A DNA stretch of 64,000 nt from positions 1-64,000 of the forward strand of contig NZ_JAEULO010000021.1 of NCBI RefSeq assembly GCF_016793705.1. Reading direction: 5' to 3'. The notes under the pieces were generated by a model. It made no database searches, had not been told where the DNA came from, and saw nothing but the letters and a program-made list of their open reading frames with translations. Origin of the DNA: Tabrizicola sp. (GTDB lineage Bacteria; Pseudomonadota; Alphaproteobacteria; Rhodobacterales; Rhodobacteraceae). The position numbers were made by a program, and so were the translations under genes. Positions 18,475-28,061 of this stretch are shown here, piece by piece; within the stretch, counting starts at the first letter, position 1; each line of letters opens with the position of its first letter.

Positions 18475-19866
18475 ATGGCGAAGACCGACTGGAAGGCCGA
18501 AGCGAAGGCGCTGAAGAAGAAGGTCCGCAAGCTGAAGGACAACCTGACCGCGGCGGCTGCCCCGGTGGCCGAGGCGGTGACGGAAGCCGTTTCCGGCGCG
18601 GTGGGCGAGGTTGTCGCAGCAGCGAAAAAGGCGCTGAAACCCGTCTCGCCACTGGCCCCCGCCAGCTTCCCCACCCTTCCCGCGATCAGGGGCGCCGAAT
18701 TCGCCGCCGTCGAAGCCGGGGTGCGCTACCAGAACCGCAAGGACGTGATGCTCGTCCGCCTGGCGCCCGGCACCACGATGGCCGGCGTGTTCACCCGGTC
18801 TTCCACCCGCTCCGGCTGCGTCCGCGACTGCCAGGCCAAACTGGCGATGAAGGTTCCGGCGGATGCGGGCGCCGCGATCATCGTGAACTCCGGCAATTCC
18901 AACGCCTTCACCGGCAAGGTCGGGGATGAGGCGGTGGCCGCCGTCACCCGCGTGGTGGCCGAGGCTTTGGGCGTTCCCGCCTCCCGCGTGTTCTCCTCCT
19001 CGACCGGCGTGATCGGCGAGCCGCTGCCGTTCGAGAAGATCACCGCGAAGGTGCCCGACCTGGTCGCGGCGCTGAAGGAAGAAGCGGTGGAAATGGCCGC
19101 GCAGGCGATCATGACCACCGACACCTTCCCGAAAGGTGCTGCCGCCACCGTGCAGGGCGAAGGCGGGATGATCCACATTTCCGGCATCGCCAAGGGTTCG
19201 GGGATGATCGCGCCCGACATGGCGACGATGCTGGTCTATATCTTCACCGACGCGAAGATCGGCGCGAACCAGCTGCAGAAGATGCTCGCGCGCAACGTCG
19301 ACGCCACCTTCAACTCGATCACGGTGGACAGCGATACCTCGACCTCCGACACCCTCCTCATCGCCGCGACCGGCCAGTCCAAGGCCGCCGAGCTGAAGGG
19401 CCCCGCGCTGAAAGCCTTCGAGACCGCTTTGGCGGGCGTCATGCGCGACCTTGCCCTGCAAGTCGTCCGCGACGGCGAGGGCGCAACGAAACTGGTCGAG
19501 GTCCGCGTCACCAGCGCCGCCTCCGACGAAGACGCGGCGAAAGTCGCCTTCGCCATCGCCAACTCGCCCTTGGTGAAGACTGCCGTCGCCGGCCAGGACC
19601 CGAACTGGGGCCGCATCGTCGCCGCCATCGGCAAGTCGGGGGCCGCAGCCGACCGCGACCGGCTGACCATCCGCTTCGGCGATATCCTGGTGGCAAGGAA
19701 CGGCTGGCGGAACCCCGACTACAGGGAAGAGGACGGCACCGCCTACATGCAGGGGCAGGAGCTTGTCTTCGCCGTCGACCTCGGCCAGGGCCGCGCGAAA
19801 CGCTCGGTCTGGACCTGCGACCTGACCTCCCGCTACATCGAGATCAACGCCGACTACCGCTCCTGA
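18475..19866 (+). CDS. argJ: Bifunctional ornithine acetyltransferase / N-acetylglutamate synthase
   Basis: The 463-residue enzyme recycles the acetyl group in arginine synthesis and can also make N-acetylglutamate. The self-cleavage site SSSTGVIGEPLP is present, with the new N-terminal nucleophile at Thr177. Other family segments are VNSGNSNAFTG, GMIAPDMATML and DPNWGRI. The family is normally about 400-415 residues. Here about 55 extra N-terminal residues (lysine-rich, then Ala/Val-rich helix, MAKTDWKAEAKALKKKVRK...) precede the enzyme proper. The start is supported by an AGAGGGAAG ribosome-binding site. argG lies elsewhere in this window. Confidence 0.96.
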   Translation: MAKTDWKAEAKALKKKVRKLKDNLTAAAAPVAEAVTEAVSGAVGEVVAAAKKALKPVSPLAPASFPTLPAIRGAEFAAVEAGVRYQNRKDVMLVRLAPGTTMAGVFTRSSTRSGCVRDCQAKLAMKVPADAGAAIIVNSGNSNAFTGKVGDEAVAAVTRVVAEALGVPASRVFSSSTGVIGEPLPFEKITAKVPDLVAALKEEAVEMAAQAIMTTDTFPKGAAATVQGEGGMIHISGIAKGSGMIAPDMATMLVYIFTDAKIGANQLQKMLARNVDATFNSITVDSDTSTSDTLLIAATGQSKAAELKGPALKAFETALAGVMRDLALQVVRDGEGATKLVEVRVTSAASDEDAAKVAFAIANSPLVKTAVAGQDPNWGRIVAAIGKSGAAADRDRLTIRFGDILVARNGWRNPDYREEDGTAYMQGQELVFAVDLGQGRAKRSVWTCDLTSRYIEINADYRS

Positions 19867-19870
19867 TTTC

Positions 19871-19916
19871 ATACTGGTGAAAGTATCCCACGGGGGTCCG
19901 GGGGTGTGAAACCCCC
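19871..19916. repeat. Paired small hairpins after argJ
   Basis: ATACT-GGTGAA-AGTAT (19871-19886) is followed by GGGGGT-GTGAA-ACCCCC (19900-19916). The composite (small AT hairpin, CGGGGGTCC, GC hairpin) looks like a dispersed intergenic element seen in Rhodobacterales. I recognise the pattern but cannot verify copy number here. Confidence 0.45.
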
Positions 19917-19946
19917 AGAGGCTTCCGTCCCGCGAAAGCCCGTCAC

Positions 19947-20345
19947 ATGAAGATCCTCCTCGTCTCCGCCGTCGCCCTGATCGACCCCGACGGCCGCGTC
20001 CTCCTGGCCCAGCGCCCCGAGGGCAAGTCGCTCGCGGGCCTCTGGGAATTCCCCGGCGGCAAGGTCGAGCCCTTTGAGACGCCCGAGGCCGCGCTGATCC
20101 GCGAGCTGAAGGAAGAGCTGGACATCGACACCTGGACCTCCTGCCTTGCGCCGCTGACCTTCGCCAGCCACACTTACGACGACTTCCACCTGCTGATGCC
20201 GCTCTACGCCTGCCGGAAGTGGCAGGGGACGGTCCGGTCGCTCGAAGGCCAGCAACTCGCCTGGGTCGCACCCAACCGCCTGCGCGACTATCCGATGCCC
20301 CCCGCCGACCTGCCCCTGATCCCGATCCTGCGCGACTGGCTCTGA
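19947..20345 (+). CDS. mutT: MutT-type NUDIX hydrolase (8-oxo-dGTP diphosphatase)
   Basis: The 132-residue enzyme removes oxidised dGTP from the nucleotide pool. It has the MutT start region (VSAVALIDPDGRVLLAQRPEG) and a full NUDIX box GGKVEPFETPEAALIRELKE-EL at about residues 36-57. The length and the WV(A)P...YPMPPADLP tail are typical of MutT. It is the usual follower of argJ in Rhodobacter relatives. NUDIX substrate calls from sequence are approximate, but context and tail make MutT most likely. Confidence 0.88.
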   Translation: MKILLVSAVALIDPDGRVLLAQRPEGKSLAGLWEFPGGKVEPFETPEAALIRELKEELDIDTWTSCLAPLTFASHTYDDFHLLMPLYACRKWQGTVRSLEGQQLAWVAPNRLRDYPMPPADLPLIPILRDWL

Positions 20346-20351
20346 CCCGCC

Positions 20352-20418
20352 GCTCGTCGAAGCCCTTCGGGCACTCCTCGCCCGCCCCGCGAGGAGAAGC
20401 CGAAGGCGCACGACGAGC
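20352..20418. repeat. Three-tier nested inverted repeat (67 bp)
   Basis: Three concentric arm pairs are perfect: GCTCGTCG (20352-20359) with CGACGAGC (20411-20418), CCTTCGG (20364-20370) with CCGAAGG (20400-20406), and CTCCTCG (20374-20380) with CGAGGAG (20390-20396). The interruptions are symmetrical (4/4 and 3/3 nt) around a 9-nt loop. It lies between the convergent mutT and infB genes. It could be a dispersed REP/MITE-like element or a structured 3' end. Confidence 0.7.
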
Positions 20419-20427
20419 TGCCAGGAA

Positions 20428-20455
20428 GAAAAACGCCGGACCCAAAGGCCCGGCG
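20428..20455 (-). terminator. Intrinsic terminator of the infB operon
   Basis: On the minus strand a 9-bp stem (CGCCGGGCC / GGTCCGGCG with one G-T pair, 20434-20455) and a short loop are followed by a run of five U (20429-20433). It stands about 80 bp after the infB stop and closes the rimP-nusA-ylxR-infB transcript. Confidence 0.8.
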
Positions 20456-20518
20456 CATATCTTAGCCAACGGTTAGCGTCCCCGCCCAAGCCCTTGAAAA
20501 GACTGGCCTCGAAATTCC

Positions 20519-20532
20519 GTCCACCGTGGACA
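20519..20532 (-). repeat. TGTCCACGGTGGAC stem after infB stop
   Basis: On the minus strand TGTCCACGGTGGAC begins 3 nt after the infB stop and is followed by GGAATTTCGA. The same element follows hemH (39119), and a variant follows argG (55287). A GTCCA/TGGAC stem with a CGG loop is possible. Confidence 0.6.
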
Positions 20533-20535
20533 GGA

Positions 20536-23115
20536 TCACTCCAGCGTGCGCTGCACTTCCTCGCGCTCGAAGATCTCGATGACGTCGTTCTGCCGGATAT
20601 CCTCGTAATTCTCGAAGGCCATCCCGCATTCCTGGCCCGAGATGACTTCCTTCACCTCGTCCTTGAAGCGTTTCAGCGTCTTCAGCGTGCCCTCGTGGAT
20701 CACCACATTGTCCCGCAGCAGGCGCACCCCCGCAGACCGCCGCGCGACGCCCTCGGTGATCAGGCAGCCCGCAACCTTGCCGACGCCCGAGACCTTGAAG
20801 ACCTCCAGAATCTTCGCATAGCCGATGAAATGCTCGCGTACCTCGGCCTTGAGAAGCCCCGAAGCGGCGGCTTTGATGTCGTCCACCAGATCGTAGATGA
20901 TCGAGTAGTAGCGGATCTCGACGCCCTTCTGCGTCGCCGAGGCCCGCGCCGTCGCATTGGCCCGGACGTTGAAGCCGATGATCGGCGCCTTCGACGCCTC
21001 GGCCAGCGCCACGTCGGTGTCGGTGATCGCACCGACGCCCGAATGCAGCACGCGGACGCGGACCTCGTCGTTCCCGATCTTCTCCATCGCCTGGACGATG
21101 GCCTCGGCCGAGCCCTGGACGTCGGCCTTGATCAGGATCGGCAGCTCGGCCACCGACTGGTCGGCCTTGGCCTTCGCCATCAGTTGTTCCAGCGTGGTGG
21201 CGGCACCCGCAGCGGCGCGCTTGTCCTTGGCAGTCTTGATCCGGTAATCCGCGATCTCGCGCGCCTGGGCTTCCGTCTCGACGACGTTCAGAGTGTCGCC
21301 CGCCGAGGGCGTGCCGCTGAGGCCCAGCACCTCGACCGGAACCGACGGGCCGGCCTCGGGGATGGTCTCGCCCTTGTCGTTGATCAGCGCACGGACCTTG
21401 CCCCACTGTTCGCCGACGACGAAGATGTCGCCCTTGTGCAGGGTGCCGTTCTGCACCAGCACCGTCGCGACCGGGCCGCGGCCCACATCGAGCTTAGCTT
21501 CGATCACCGCACCCGACGCCGCCCGGTTCGGGTTCGCCCGCAGTTCCAGCACTTCGGCCTGCAGCGCGATGGCTTCCAGCAGGTCGTCCAGGCCCAGTCC
21601 GGTCTTGGCCGACACTTCAACGTCCTGCACGTCGCCGGACATCGCCTCCACCACCACCTCATGCTGGAGAAGGTCGGTGCGGACCTTGGTCGGGTTCGCC
21701 TCATGCTTGTCGATCTTGTTGATCGCGACGATCATCGGCACCTTGGCCGCCTTGGCGTGGTTGATCGCCTCGACCGTCTGCGGCATCACCGCATCATCCG
21801 CCGCGACCACCAGCACCACGATATCCGTCACCTGCGCGCCCCGCGAGCGCATCGAGGTGAAGGCCGCGTGGCCGGGCGTGTCGAGGAAGGTGATCAGCTG
21901 CCCATTCGGCGTCTTCACCTGATAGGCGCCGATGTGCTGGGTGATCCCGCCGGCTTCGCCGGTGGCAACGCTGGTCTTGCGGATCGCGTCGAGGAGGCTG
22001 GTCTTGCCGTGGTCGACGTGGCCCATGATCGTGACGATCGCGGGACGTGGCTGAAGATTCTCGTCCGAGTCCTTCACGGTATCGATGACCTGTTCCACGT
22101 CGGCGTCCGACACGCGGACGGCCTTGTGGCCGAATTCCTCGATCACCAGTTCGGCGGTGTCGGCGTCGATGGCCTGGTTCATCGTGACCATCATGCCCAT
22201 CTTCATCAGCGCCTTGACCACGTCGGCAGCGCGTTCCGCCATCCGGTTCGCCAGTTCGCTGACGACGATGGTTTCCGGCAGCTGCACGTCGCGGCTCTGC
22301 TTCTCGGCCTTGTGGCCCAGACCCAATGCTTTCTGGCGGGCCTTTTCCTGCTTGCGCTTGATCGCGGCCAGGCTGCGCTGGCGGCCGCCCTCGTCCGAGA
22401 TGGCGTCCGACAGCGTCAACTTGCCCGAGCGGCGGCCTTCGTCGCCACCGCGCTTGGCGCCACGGTCGGAGCGGTCGTCCTTCTCGCGGTCGGTCTTTCG
22501 GGGCGTCGGCAGGCCGGGCTTGGCCGAGGCCGGACCACGCGCGTCTTCCGCGGTCGGGGATGCCGGCGCGGCGCGGTCAGCCGGTTTGGCGGCAGCGGGG
22601 GGCGGAGTGGCCGAACGGGCACGGGTGCCCAGCACATCGGCCTTGCGGGCCTCGGCCGCCGCGATCCTGGCCGCAGCTTCGGCCTTGGCGGCGCGTTCCT
22701 CTTCCTCGGCCCTCAGGCGCAGGGCCTCGGCACGTTCGCGATCCTCGCGTTCCTTCGCCTCGATCTCGGCGCGGCGCTGAGCACGCTCTTCCTCGCGCGC
22801 CTTGTCTTCCTCTGCGCGGCGGGCGGCATCTTCGGCAGCCTGAGCCTTGTGGACCGCCAGGGCCTTCAGGCGGCGCTCCATCTCGGCATCGGAGATCCCG
22901 GCGGGTCGTTTCGACGGATCGCCAAGCCCGGTCGCAGCCGAAGGCGCGCCAGCGCCCGGCGCCCCCGGTTTCACCGGAGTGGGCACCACAACGCGCTTGC
23001 GTTTGGTTTCGACCACGACGCTCTTGGTCCGGCCATGGCTGAAGCTTTGCTTCACCTGTCCGGAACGGGGGGCGCCGCCAAGGCCAAGAGGTTTCTTGCC
23101 GTCAGTATCGGTCAT
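20536..23115 (-). CDS. infB: Translation initiation factor IF-2
   Basis: The 859-residue GTPase brings initiator tRNA to the ribosome. The N-terminal part carries a basic start ([10 protein letters not shown]) and a long charged Ala/Glu/Arg-rich coiled region (about residues 75-240). The IF2_N segment and the G domain follow, with GHVDHGKT (G1), DTPGHAAF (G3) and NKID (G4), then the domains that bind the 50S subunit and fMet-tRNA. The ATG overlaps the ylxR stop by ATGA. A terminator and a shared palindrome follow the stop. Confidence 0.98.
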   Translation of the reverse strand: MTDTDGKKPLGLGGAPRSGQVKQSFSHGRTKSVVVETKRKRVVVPTPVKPGAPGAGAPSAATGLGDPSKRPAGISDAEMERRLKALAVHKAQAAEDAARRAEEDKAREEERAQRRAEIEAKEREDRERAEALRLRAEEEERAAKAEAAARIAAAEARKADVLGTRARSATPPPAAAKPADRAAPASPTAEDARGPASAKPGLPTPRKTDREKDDRSDRGAKRGGDEGRRSGKLTLSDAISDEGGRQRSLAAIKRKQEKARQKALGLGHKAEKQSRDVQLPETIVVSELANRMAERAADVVKALMKMGMMVTMNQAIDADTAELVIEEFGHKAVRVSDADVEQVIDTVKDSDENLQPRPAIVTIMGHVDHGKTSLLDAIRKTSVATGEAGGITQHIGAYQVKTPNGQLITFLDTPGHAAFTSMRSRGAQVTDIVVLVVAADDAVMPQTVEAINHAKAAKVPMIVAINKIDKHEANPTKVRTDLLQHEVVVEAMSGDVQDVEVSAKTGLGLDDLLEAIALQAEVLELRANPNRAASGAVIEAKLDVGRGPVATVLVQNGTLHKGDIFVVGEQWGKVRALINDKGETIPEAGPSVPVEVLGLSGTPSAGDTLNVVETEAQAREIADYRIKTAKDKRAAAGAATTLEQLMAKAKADQSVAELPILIKADVQGSAEAIVQAMEKIGNDEVRVRVLHSGVGAITDTDVALAEASKAPIIGFNVRANATARASATQKGVEIRYYSIIYDLVDDIKAAASGLLKAEVREHFIGYAKILEVFKVSGVGKVAGCLITEGVARRSAGVRLLRDNVVIHEGTLKTLKRFKDEVKEVISGQECGMAFENYEDIRQNDVIEIFEREEVQRTLE

Positions 23116-23756
23116 TCGTTCTTCGTATCCTTCATGGCGGTCTCGCCGCCGTCATCCCCGCCGGTCTGCCCACGCAGGCCAGCGAGTTTTGCCGCTTCCT
23201 CTACAACACGGGACCTGAGTCCACCAGCGGCAAGCGCGGCGTGTATCGCACGTTCGCGCCCGAATGCCAAACCGATTTCCCCAGCCGAAAGGCAGCCGAC
23301 AAAGCCCATTGCGCCATCGGGCGCGTGCAGCTTGGTCTTGCCCCGTTCCGACCCGTCGCTGGCCTGGATCAGCGTTGCCGCCGTGCCCTTGACCAGCCAG
23401 TCCTTCACCTTCTCGTAGCCGGTGACAGCCTCACCCGCCTTGCGCGCCATCGACAGCAGTTCGACCACCCGCCGGGCGACCAACACCTCGACCAGATCGG
23501 CCAGCCCTTCCGGCACCTTCACCGGCTGGCGGGCCGCGCGCGAGAAGAGATTCTTCTTCGCCGCCTTCTCGAGCGCCGCCCGATCCGCCGAGACATAGAT
23601 GCCCCGACCCGGCAGTTTCCCCAGGATGTCAGGGGTGATCTGCCCATCGGGACCCAGGCAAAAGCGGATCAGCCCCGCCTTCGGCTGGCTTTCCCCGGTC
23701 GCAATGCACTTGCGTTCCGGCTCGTCCCTGTCCTTTTCCCGGCCGCCGCGCGTCAA
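23112..23756 (-). CDS. YlxR-type RNA-binding protein with C-terminal L7Ae-like region
   Basis: The product has about 214 residues. The N-terminal YlxR (DUF448) domain has [19 protein letters not shown] and [10 protein letters not shown]. The C-terminal part ([22 protein letters not shown]...) resembles an L7Ae/L30e-like RNA-binding fold, the common Rhodobacteraceae fusion. It sits in its standard place between nusA and infB. The start is a choice: TTG at 23756 gives [17 protein letters not shown], avoids overlap with nusA and has GGGGA 6 nt upstream. An ATG at 23807 would overlap nusA by 29 bp. I prefer the TTG. Confidence 0.88.
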   Translation of the reverse strand: MTRGGREKDRDEPERKCIATGESQPKAGLIRFCLGPDGQITPDILGKLPGRGIYVSADRAALEKAAKKNLFSRAARQPVKVPEGLADLVEVLVARRVVELLSMARKAGEAVTGYEKVKDWLVKGTAATLIQASDGSERGKTKLHAPDGAMGFVGCLSAGEIGLAFGRERAIHAALAAGGLRSRVVEEAAKLAGLRGQTGGDDGGETAMKDTKNE

Positions 23757-23767
23757 CGCGTGTCCCC

Positions 23768-23787
23768 GAGGCCTGAAATCAGGCCTC
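23768..23787. repeat. Palindrome straddling the nusA stop codon
   Basis: GAGGCCTGA and TCAGGCCTC are perfect 9-bp arms separated by 2 nt. The nusA stop codon (23779-23781) sits in it, and the probable ylxR TTG start follows 11 bp later on the minus strand. It could form a 7-bp hairpin with a 6-nt loop in the mRNA and influence ylxR translation. Confidence 0.55.
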
Positions 23788-25389
23788 GGCCTCCCCGTCG
23801 TCGGCAACCTCTTCCTCGGGTTGCTCCAGTTCGGTCGGGTCGACCCAGCCCAGCATGACGCGGGCGGTCATGATCAGGGTCTGCGCTTCCTCCAGCGACA
23901 TGTCGAATTGCTCCAGCACGCCCTCGTCCTTCTTGCGCTGGCCGTTCTCCGTGGTCCAGCCGCCCGCCAGTTCCCAGTCGGCGCAGGTGGCGAAGTCTTC
24001 CAGGGTCTTGATCCCGTCCTTGGCCAGCGCCTCCAGCATCTGCGGGGTCAGGCCTTCGAAGTTGACCAGGCTATCCTCGACGCCCATCGCACGGGCGTTT
24101 TCCATCGCCTTGGCGTTGGCCGCTTCCAGATAGTCGCGGGCGCGGGCTTGCAATTCGGCGGCGGTGTCCTCGTCGAAGCCGTCGATGGACAGCAGCTCGT
24201 CCAGTTCGACGTAAGCCACCTCTTCCAGGTTGGTGAAGCCTTCGGCGACCAGAAGCTGCGCCATCATCTCGTCGACGTCGAGCGAATCCATGAACAGCTT
24301 GGTGCGTTCGGCGAATTCGGCCTGGCGGCGCTGCGATTCCTCGGCCTCGGTCAGGATGTCGATGTCGAGGCCCGTGAGCTGGCTGGCCAGCCGCACATTC
24401 TGGCCGCGACGGCCGATGGCGAGCGAAAGCTGCTCGTCCGGCACCACGACCTCGATCTTGCTGGCTTCCTCGTCGAAGACGACCTTCGAAACCTCGGCGG
24501 GTTGCAGGGCGTTCACCAGGAAGGTCGCGGTGTCCTGGTTCCACGGGATGATGTCGATCTTCTCGCCTTGCAGTTCGTTCACCACGGCCTGCACGCGGCT
24601 GCCGCGCATACCGACGCAGGCGCCGACCGGGTCGATGGAGTTGTCGTAGCTGATCACCGCGATCTTGGCGCGGCTGCCCGGGTCGCGGGCGACGGCCTTG
24701 ATCTCGATGATGCCGTCGTAGATTTCCGGCACTTCCATCTTGAAAAGCTCGGCCATGAATTGCGGGTCGGTGCGCGACAGGAAGACCTGCGGCCCGCGCG
24801 GTTCGCGCCGGACGTCCTTGATGTAGCAGCGGATGCGGTCGCCGATGCGATAGGCCTCGCGGCCGATCTTCTCGTTCCGGCGCAGGATGCCTTCGCCCCG
24901 ACCGATGTCGACGATGACGTTGCCGTATTCCTCGCGCTTGACGGCGCCGTTGATGATGGTGCCCTTGCGGTCCTTGAATTCCTCGAACTGGCGGTCGCGC
25001 TCGGCCTCGCGGACCTTCTGCAGGATGACCTGCTTGGCCGATTGCGCGGCGATCCTCCCCAGGTCGACCGGCGGGACTTCGTCGATCACCTCATCCCCGA
25101 TCTGCGGGTCGGCGAGGTAGCTCTTCGCCTGTTTCACGGTGATCTGGGCGTGGTGATTTTCGATCAGGTCGTCTTCGGTGACGGTGCGGACACGGGTAAA
25201 GCTGGCACGCCCGGTCTTGCGGTCGATCTTCACTCGGATGTCCATCTCGGCGCCGTAGCGTGACTTGGCGGCGCGGGCGAGGCTGTCCTCCATCGCCTGG
25301 ATCACCAGGTCGGGGTCGATCATCTTTTCGCGCGCCACGGCTTCGGCGGTTTGCAGAAGCTCAAGCTGGTTGGCGGAGGTGATGGCCAT
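23779..25389 (-). CDS. nusA: Transcription termination/antitermination factor NusA
   Basis: The 536-residue RNA polymerase partner controls pausing, termination and antitermination. The domain order is the NusA N-terminal polymerase-binding domain (about 1-130), S1 (about 135-200), KH1/KH2 (about 230-350, with [12 protein letters not shown]) and two C-terminal acidic AR repeats (about 365-510), then a short acidic tail. Length is normal for alphaproteobacteria. It starts 12 bp after rimP. The C-terminal AR repeats have been linked to contacts with the polymerase alpha subunit in other bacteria. Confidence 0.98.
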   Translation of the reverse strand: MAITSANQLELLQTAEAVAREKMIDPDLVIQAMEDSLARAAKSRYGAEMDIRVKIDRKTGRASFTRVRTVTEDDLIENHHAQITVKQAKSYLADPQIGDEVIDEVPPVDLGRIAAQSAKQVILQKVREAERDRQFEEFKDRKGTIINGAVKREEYGNVIVDIGRGEGILRRNEKIGREAYRIGDRIRCYIKDVRREPRGPQVFLSRTDPQFMAELFKMEVPEIYDGIIEIKAVARDPGSRAKIAVISYDNSIDPVGACVGMRGSRVQAVVNELQGEKIDIIPWNQDTATFLVNALQPAEVSKVVFDEEASKIEVVVPDEQLSLAIGRRGQNVRLASQLTGLDIDILTEAEESQRRQAEFAERTKLFMDSLDVDEMMAQLLVAEGFTNLEEVAYVELDELLSIDGFDEDTAAELQARARDYLEAANAKAMENARAMGVEDSLVNFEGLTPQMLEALAKDGIKTLEDFATCADWELAGGWTTENGQRKKDEGVLEQFDMSLEEAQTLIMTARVMLGWVDPTELEQPEEEVADDGEAEA

Positions 25390-25401
25390 CGGGTTTTCTC
25401 C

Positions 25402-26007
25402 CTAGTGTTTCGTCTCGGGGGCGGGCTCGTCGTCCTCGTCCCCGTCGGTTTCCTCGATCTCGTCGAACTGGCCCTCGGTGGGCTCGGTCACCTTCTTCTG
25501 GCGCAGCATTTCGGTGATCAGCGCGTCGCTCAGGATCAGCTTGGCATCGGAGAGCCAGTCGAACTTCAGCCCGATGGTCACGTCCTCGCCGCCCTCTTCC
25601 AGGGTGATCAGCACCTCGTCGCCCTCCACCCCAGCCAGATCGCCCTTGAAGCGGCGGCGGCCGTCGATGAGTTCCGTGGTCTCGACCCGGGCTTCCCAGC
25701 CCTTCCACATCTCGAAATCCTTCAGCCGGGTCAGCGGCCGGTCGATGCCGGGGGAGGAGACTTCAAGGACATAGTTGTCCTCCAGCGGGTCTTCCACGTC
25801 CAGGACGGCCGAGACGGCGGTGGAGATGTCGCCGCATTCGTCGACACCGATGCCGCCATCCGGCCGGTCGGCCATGATCTGCAACACGCGCGTCTTGCCG
25901 CCCATCAGCCGCAGGCGGATGAGTTCGAAGCCCAAGCCCTCGATCACCGGCTGGACGATGTCGGCCAGGCGGCGGTCGATGGCGGTTTTGGCGACGAGAT
26001 CGGTCAT
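25402..26007 (-). CDS. rimP: Ribosome maturation factor RimP
   Basis: The 201-residue protein helps early assembly of the 30S subunit. It shows the RimP N-terminal alpha/beta domain ([21 protein letters not shown]), the conserved [15 protein letters not shown] segment (about residues 85-99) and the Sm-like C-terminal domain, then an acidic tail. The ATG at 26007 matches family starts; the upstream extension of the frame runs through a terminator and promoter and is not coding. It is the first gene of rimP-nusA-ylxR-infB. Confidence 0.97.
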   Translation of the reverse strand: MTDLVAKTAIDRRLADIVQPVIEGLGFELIRLRLMGGKTRVLQIMADRPDGGIGVDECGDISTAVSAVLDVEDPLEDNYVLEVSSPGIDRPLTRLKDFEMWKGWEARVETTELIDGRRRFKGDLAGVEGDEVLITLEEGGEDVTIGLKFDWLSDAKLILSDALITEMLRQKKVTEPTEGQFDEIEETDGDEDDEPAPETKH

Positions 26008-26020
26008 GGATTCCAGAAAC

Positions 26021-26044
26021 AAAAAAGCGGACCCAGCGGCCCGC
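26021..26044 (-). terminator. Intrinsic terminator in the rimP leader
   Basis: On the minus strand GCGGGCC-GCTG-GGTCCGC (26044-26027, 7-bp stem with one G-T pair) is followed by six U (26026-26021). It lies between the promoter at 26096-26124 and the rimP ATG at 26007, so it can act as an attenuator or produce a short leader RNA of about 65-70 nt. Confidence 0.75.
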
Positions 26045-26095
26045 CCGTGACTTTCGGTAGCTTCAGGTTTGGACCCCGAAGCAGCTGTTGAGGTG

Positions 26096-26124
26096 CATAT
26101 AGGCCGGTCGGGCCGAGTCTGCAA
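26096..26124 (-). promoter_or_regulatory. sigma70-type promoter for rimP-nusA-infB
   Basis: On the minus strand TTGCAG (26119-26124), exactly 17 bp, then TATATG (26096-26101). Predicted transcription starts near 26089, about 80 nt before the rimP ATG. The terminator lies within that leader. The 233-bp gap to tamA is otherwise without a gene. Confidence 0.65.
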
Positions 26125-26240
26125 GGGACTTGCGCAGGCCGGGGACGGGAACCCAACTCCGCCCATGCGGTTTCCCCTGATTGAAGGGGTCGGCACAAGC
26201 TGCGATAGTCCGGGGGTATGCTGCCGATGAGGTCGTCGAC

Positions 26241-28061
26241 GTGAATGCCGGTCGCAATGTCTTGCGGGCCCGAGGGGCCGTCGCTGCGGCCCTGATGGGG
26301 CTGGCGGCAGCCTCAGCGCAGGCGCTGGACCGTCTGGACATAAGCGTCGCGGGCGGGTCGGAGGACCTGCAGGAGGCGGTCGAAGCGGCCTCGCAGGTCC
26401 GCACCCTCAAGGCCGAGGGACAGACCGACCCGCAAGACCTGCTGGCCGCCGCGCGGGCGGACTATGCGCGAATCCTGGCGGCGATGTATGCCAAGGGGCA
26501 TTATTCGGTCGACATCCGTATCCGGATCGACGGGCGAGAGGCGGCGGCGATCCCGGTGCTGGAGCCGCCGCAGGCCATTTCCGTGATCCAGATCGCGGTC
26601 GATCCCGGTGCGCCCTTCCGCTTCGGTGTCGCGCGGGTGCGGCCACTGGCGCCGGGAACCGAACTGCCGAAGGAATTCCGCGCCGGCGCCGTCGCGGAAA
26701 GCGGAGCGGTGGGCTCGGCCGTGGATGCGGCGATCCTGGCCTGGCGCGAGGACGGCCACGCCAAGGCCTTCGTCGCCTCGGAAGACGTGCTGGCCGACCA
26801 TGCGGCGCGGCGGCTGGATGCGGATATCACGCTGTCGCCCGGCCCCCGCCTGCGCTTCGGGCATCTGGAGATCACCGGCGAGGAACGGATGCGCGAGCGG
26901 CGCATCCGCAAGATCGCGGGCCTGCCCGAAGGCGAGACCTTCAGCGAGTCCGAGTTGCGGATGGCGGAGACCCGGCTACGGCGGACGGGCATCTTCGCCT
27001 CGGTCGCGCTGACCGAGGACGAGCAGATCACCGCGCCGGACCTCCTGGGTGTCACTGCGACCGTGGTGGAGCAGAAGCCGCGCCGCTATTCCTTCGGGGT
27101 CGAGGTGGCGAGCCTGGACGGGGTGTCGCTCTCTGCCTCCTGGCTGCACCGGAACCTCCTGGGTGGGGGCGAGCGGCTGGGAGTTAAGGCTGATGCCACC
27201 AACATCGGATCGGGCGAAAGCGGCATCGACTATGGGCTTGAGGTCACGCTGGATCGTCCCGCCACGCTGACGCCGGACACGACGGCGGGGCTGGTGCTGG
27301 GCTTCTCGCACGAGGACGAGATCGACTATGCGCTGGATTCTGTGACCTTCGGCCTGAAGTTCTCGCACATCTTTTCCGAAACGCTCACTGCCCATGCCGG
27401 GCTGACCTACGACTATCTTGACGGGCGCGATCCCGGAGGGGACTTCACCTTCCGCAACCTTTCGCTGCCCTTTGGCGTGACCTGGGACAAGCGCGACGTG
27501 GCGAACAACCCGACGAAGGGATTCTATCTGGACGCCACCGCCAAGCCCTTCGCCGGGTTCGGCACCACCGGATCGGGCCTGCGGGCCACGGTCGACGGCC
27601 GGGCGTTCCGCAGCCTGGGCGAGCCGGGGAAGGTCGTGATGGCGGCGCGAGTTCAGGCGGGCGCTGTGCTGGGGTCCGACCTTTTGGAAACCCCGCGGGG
27701 CGACCTGTTCTTCTCGGGCGGCGGCGGCACCGTGCGCGGGCAGCCCTATCGCTCGCTGGGCATTGCGGTGACGCGCGGCCTGGGGCCGGAATTCCTGATC
27801 GGCGGCAAGTATTTCCTGGCCGGGTCACTGGAGCTGCGCGCCAAGGTCAGCGACAAGATCGGCGTGGTGGGCTTCGTCGACTGGGGCAGCATCGGGCTGG
27901 ACGGGTTTACCGGGGGCAGCGCCGACAGCCATGCCGGGGCGGGTCTGGGGCTGCGCTACGACACCGGTCTCGGGCCGATCCGGCTGGACGTGGCTGCGCC
28001 GATCAGCGGCACCACCGGCGACGGGGTGCAGATCTACGTCGGGCTGGGGCAGTCGTTCTGA
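26241..28061 (+). CDS. tamA: Outer-membrane autotransporter/translocation assembly factor TamA (BamA family)
   Basis: The 606-residue outer-membrane protein has a signal peptide (start GTG as [28 protein letters not shown]), periplasmic POTRA-type repeats (about 35-275) and a C-terminal 16-stranded Omp85 barrel ending in a terminal Phe (GLGQSF). GAGG lies 8 nt before the GTG, which decides the start. With TamB it forms the TAM complex, which spans the envelope and is implicated in outer-membrane protein insertion and phospholipid transport. Its TGA overlaps the tamB ATG (TGATG). Confidence 0.93.
   Translation: MNAGRNVLRARGAVAAALMGLAAASAQALDRLDISVAGGSEDLQEAVEAASQVRTLKAEGQTDPQDLLAAARADYARILAAMYAKGHYSVDIRIRIDGREAAAIPVLEPPQAISVIQIAVDPGAPFRFGVARVRPLAPGTELPKEFRAGAVAESGAVGSAVDAAILAWREDGHAKAFVASEDVLADHAARRLDADITLSPGPRLRFGHLEITGEERMRERRIRKIAGLPEGETFSESELRMAETRLRRTGIFASVALTEDEQITAPDLLGVTATVVEQKPRRYSFGVEVASLDGVSLSASWLHRNLLGGGERLGVKADATNIGSGESGIDYGLEVTLDRPATLTPDTTAGLVLGFSHEDEIDYALDSVTFGLKFSHIFSETLTAHAGLTYDYLDGRDPGGDFTFRNLSLPFGVTWDKRDVANNPTKGFYLDATAKPFAGFGTTGSGLRATVDGRAFRSLGEPGKVVMAARVQAGAVLGSDLLETPRGDLFFSGGGGTVRGQPYRSLGIAVTRGLGPEFLIGGKYFLAGSLELRAKVSDKIGVVGFVDWGSIGLDGFTGGSADSHAGAGLGLRYDTGLGPIRLDVAAPISGTTGDGVQIYVGLGQSF

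Noticed and set aside
26063-26098. Short [14 protein letters not shown] upstream of rimP
   Set aside because: Its ATG lies inside the predicted -10 box and upstream of the transcription start, and it has no ribosome-binding site, so it cannot be translated from that promoter.
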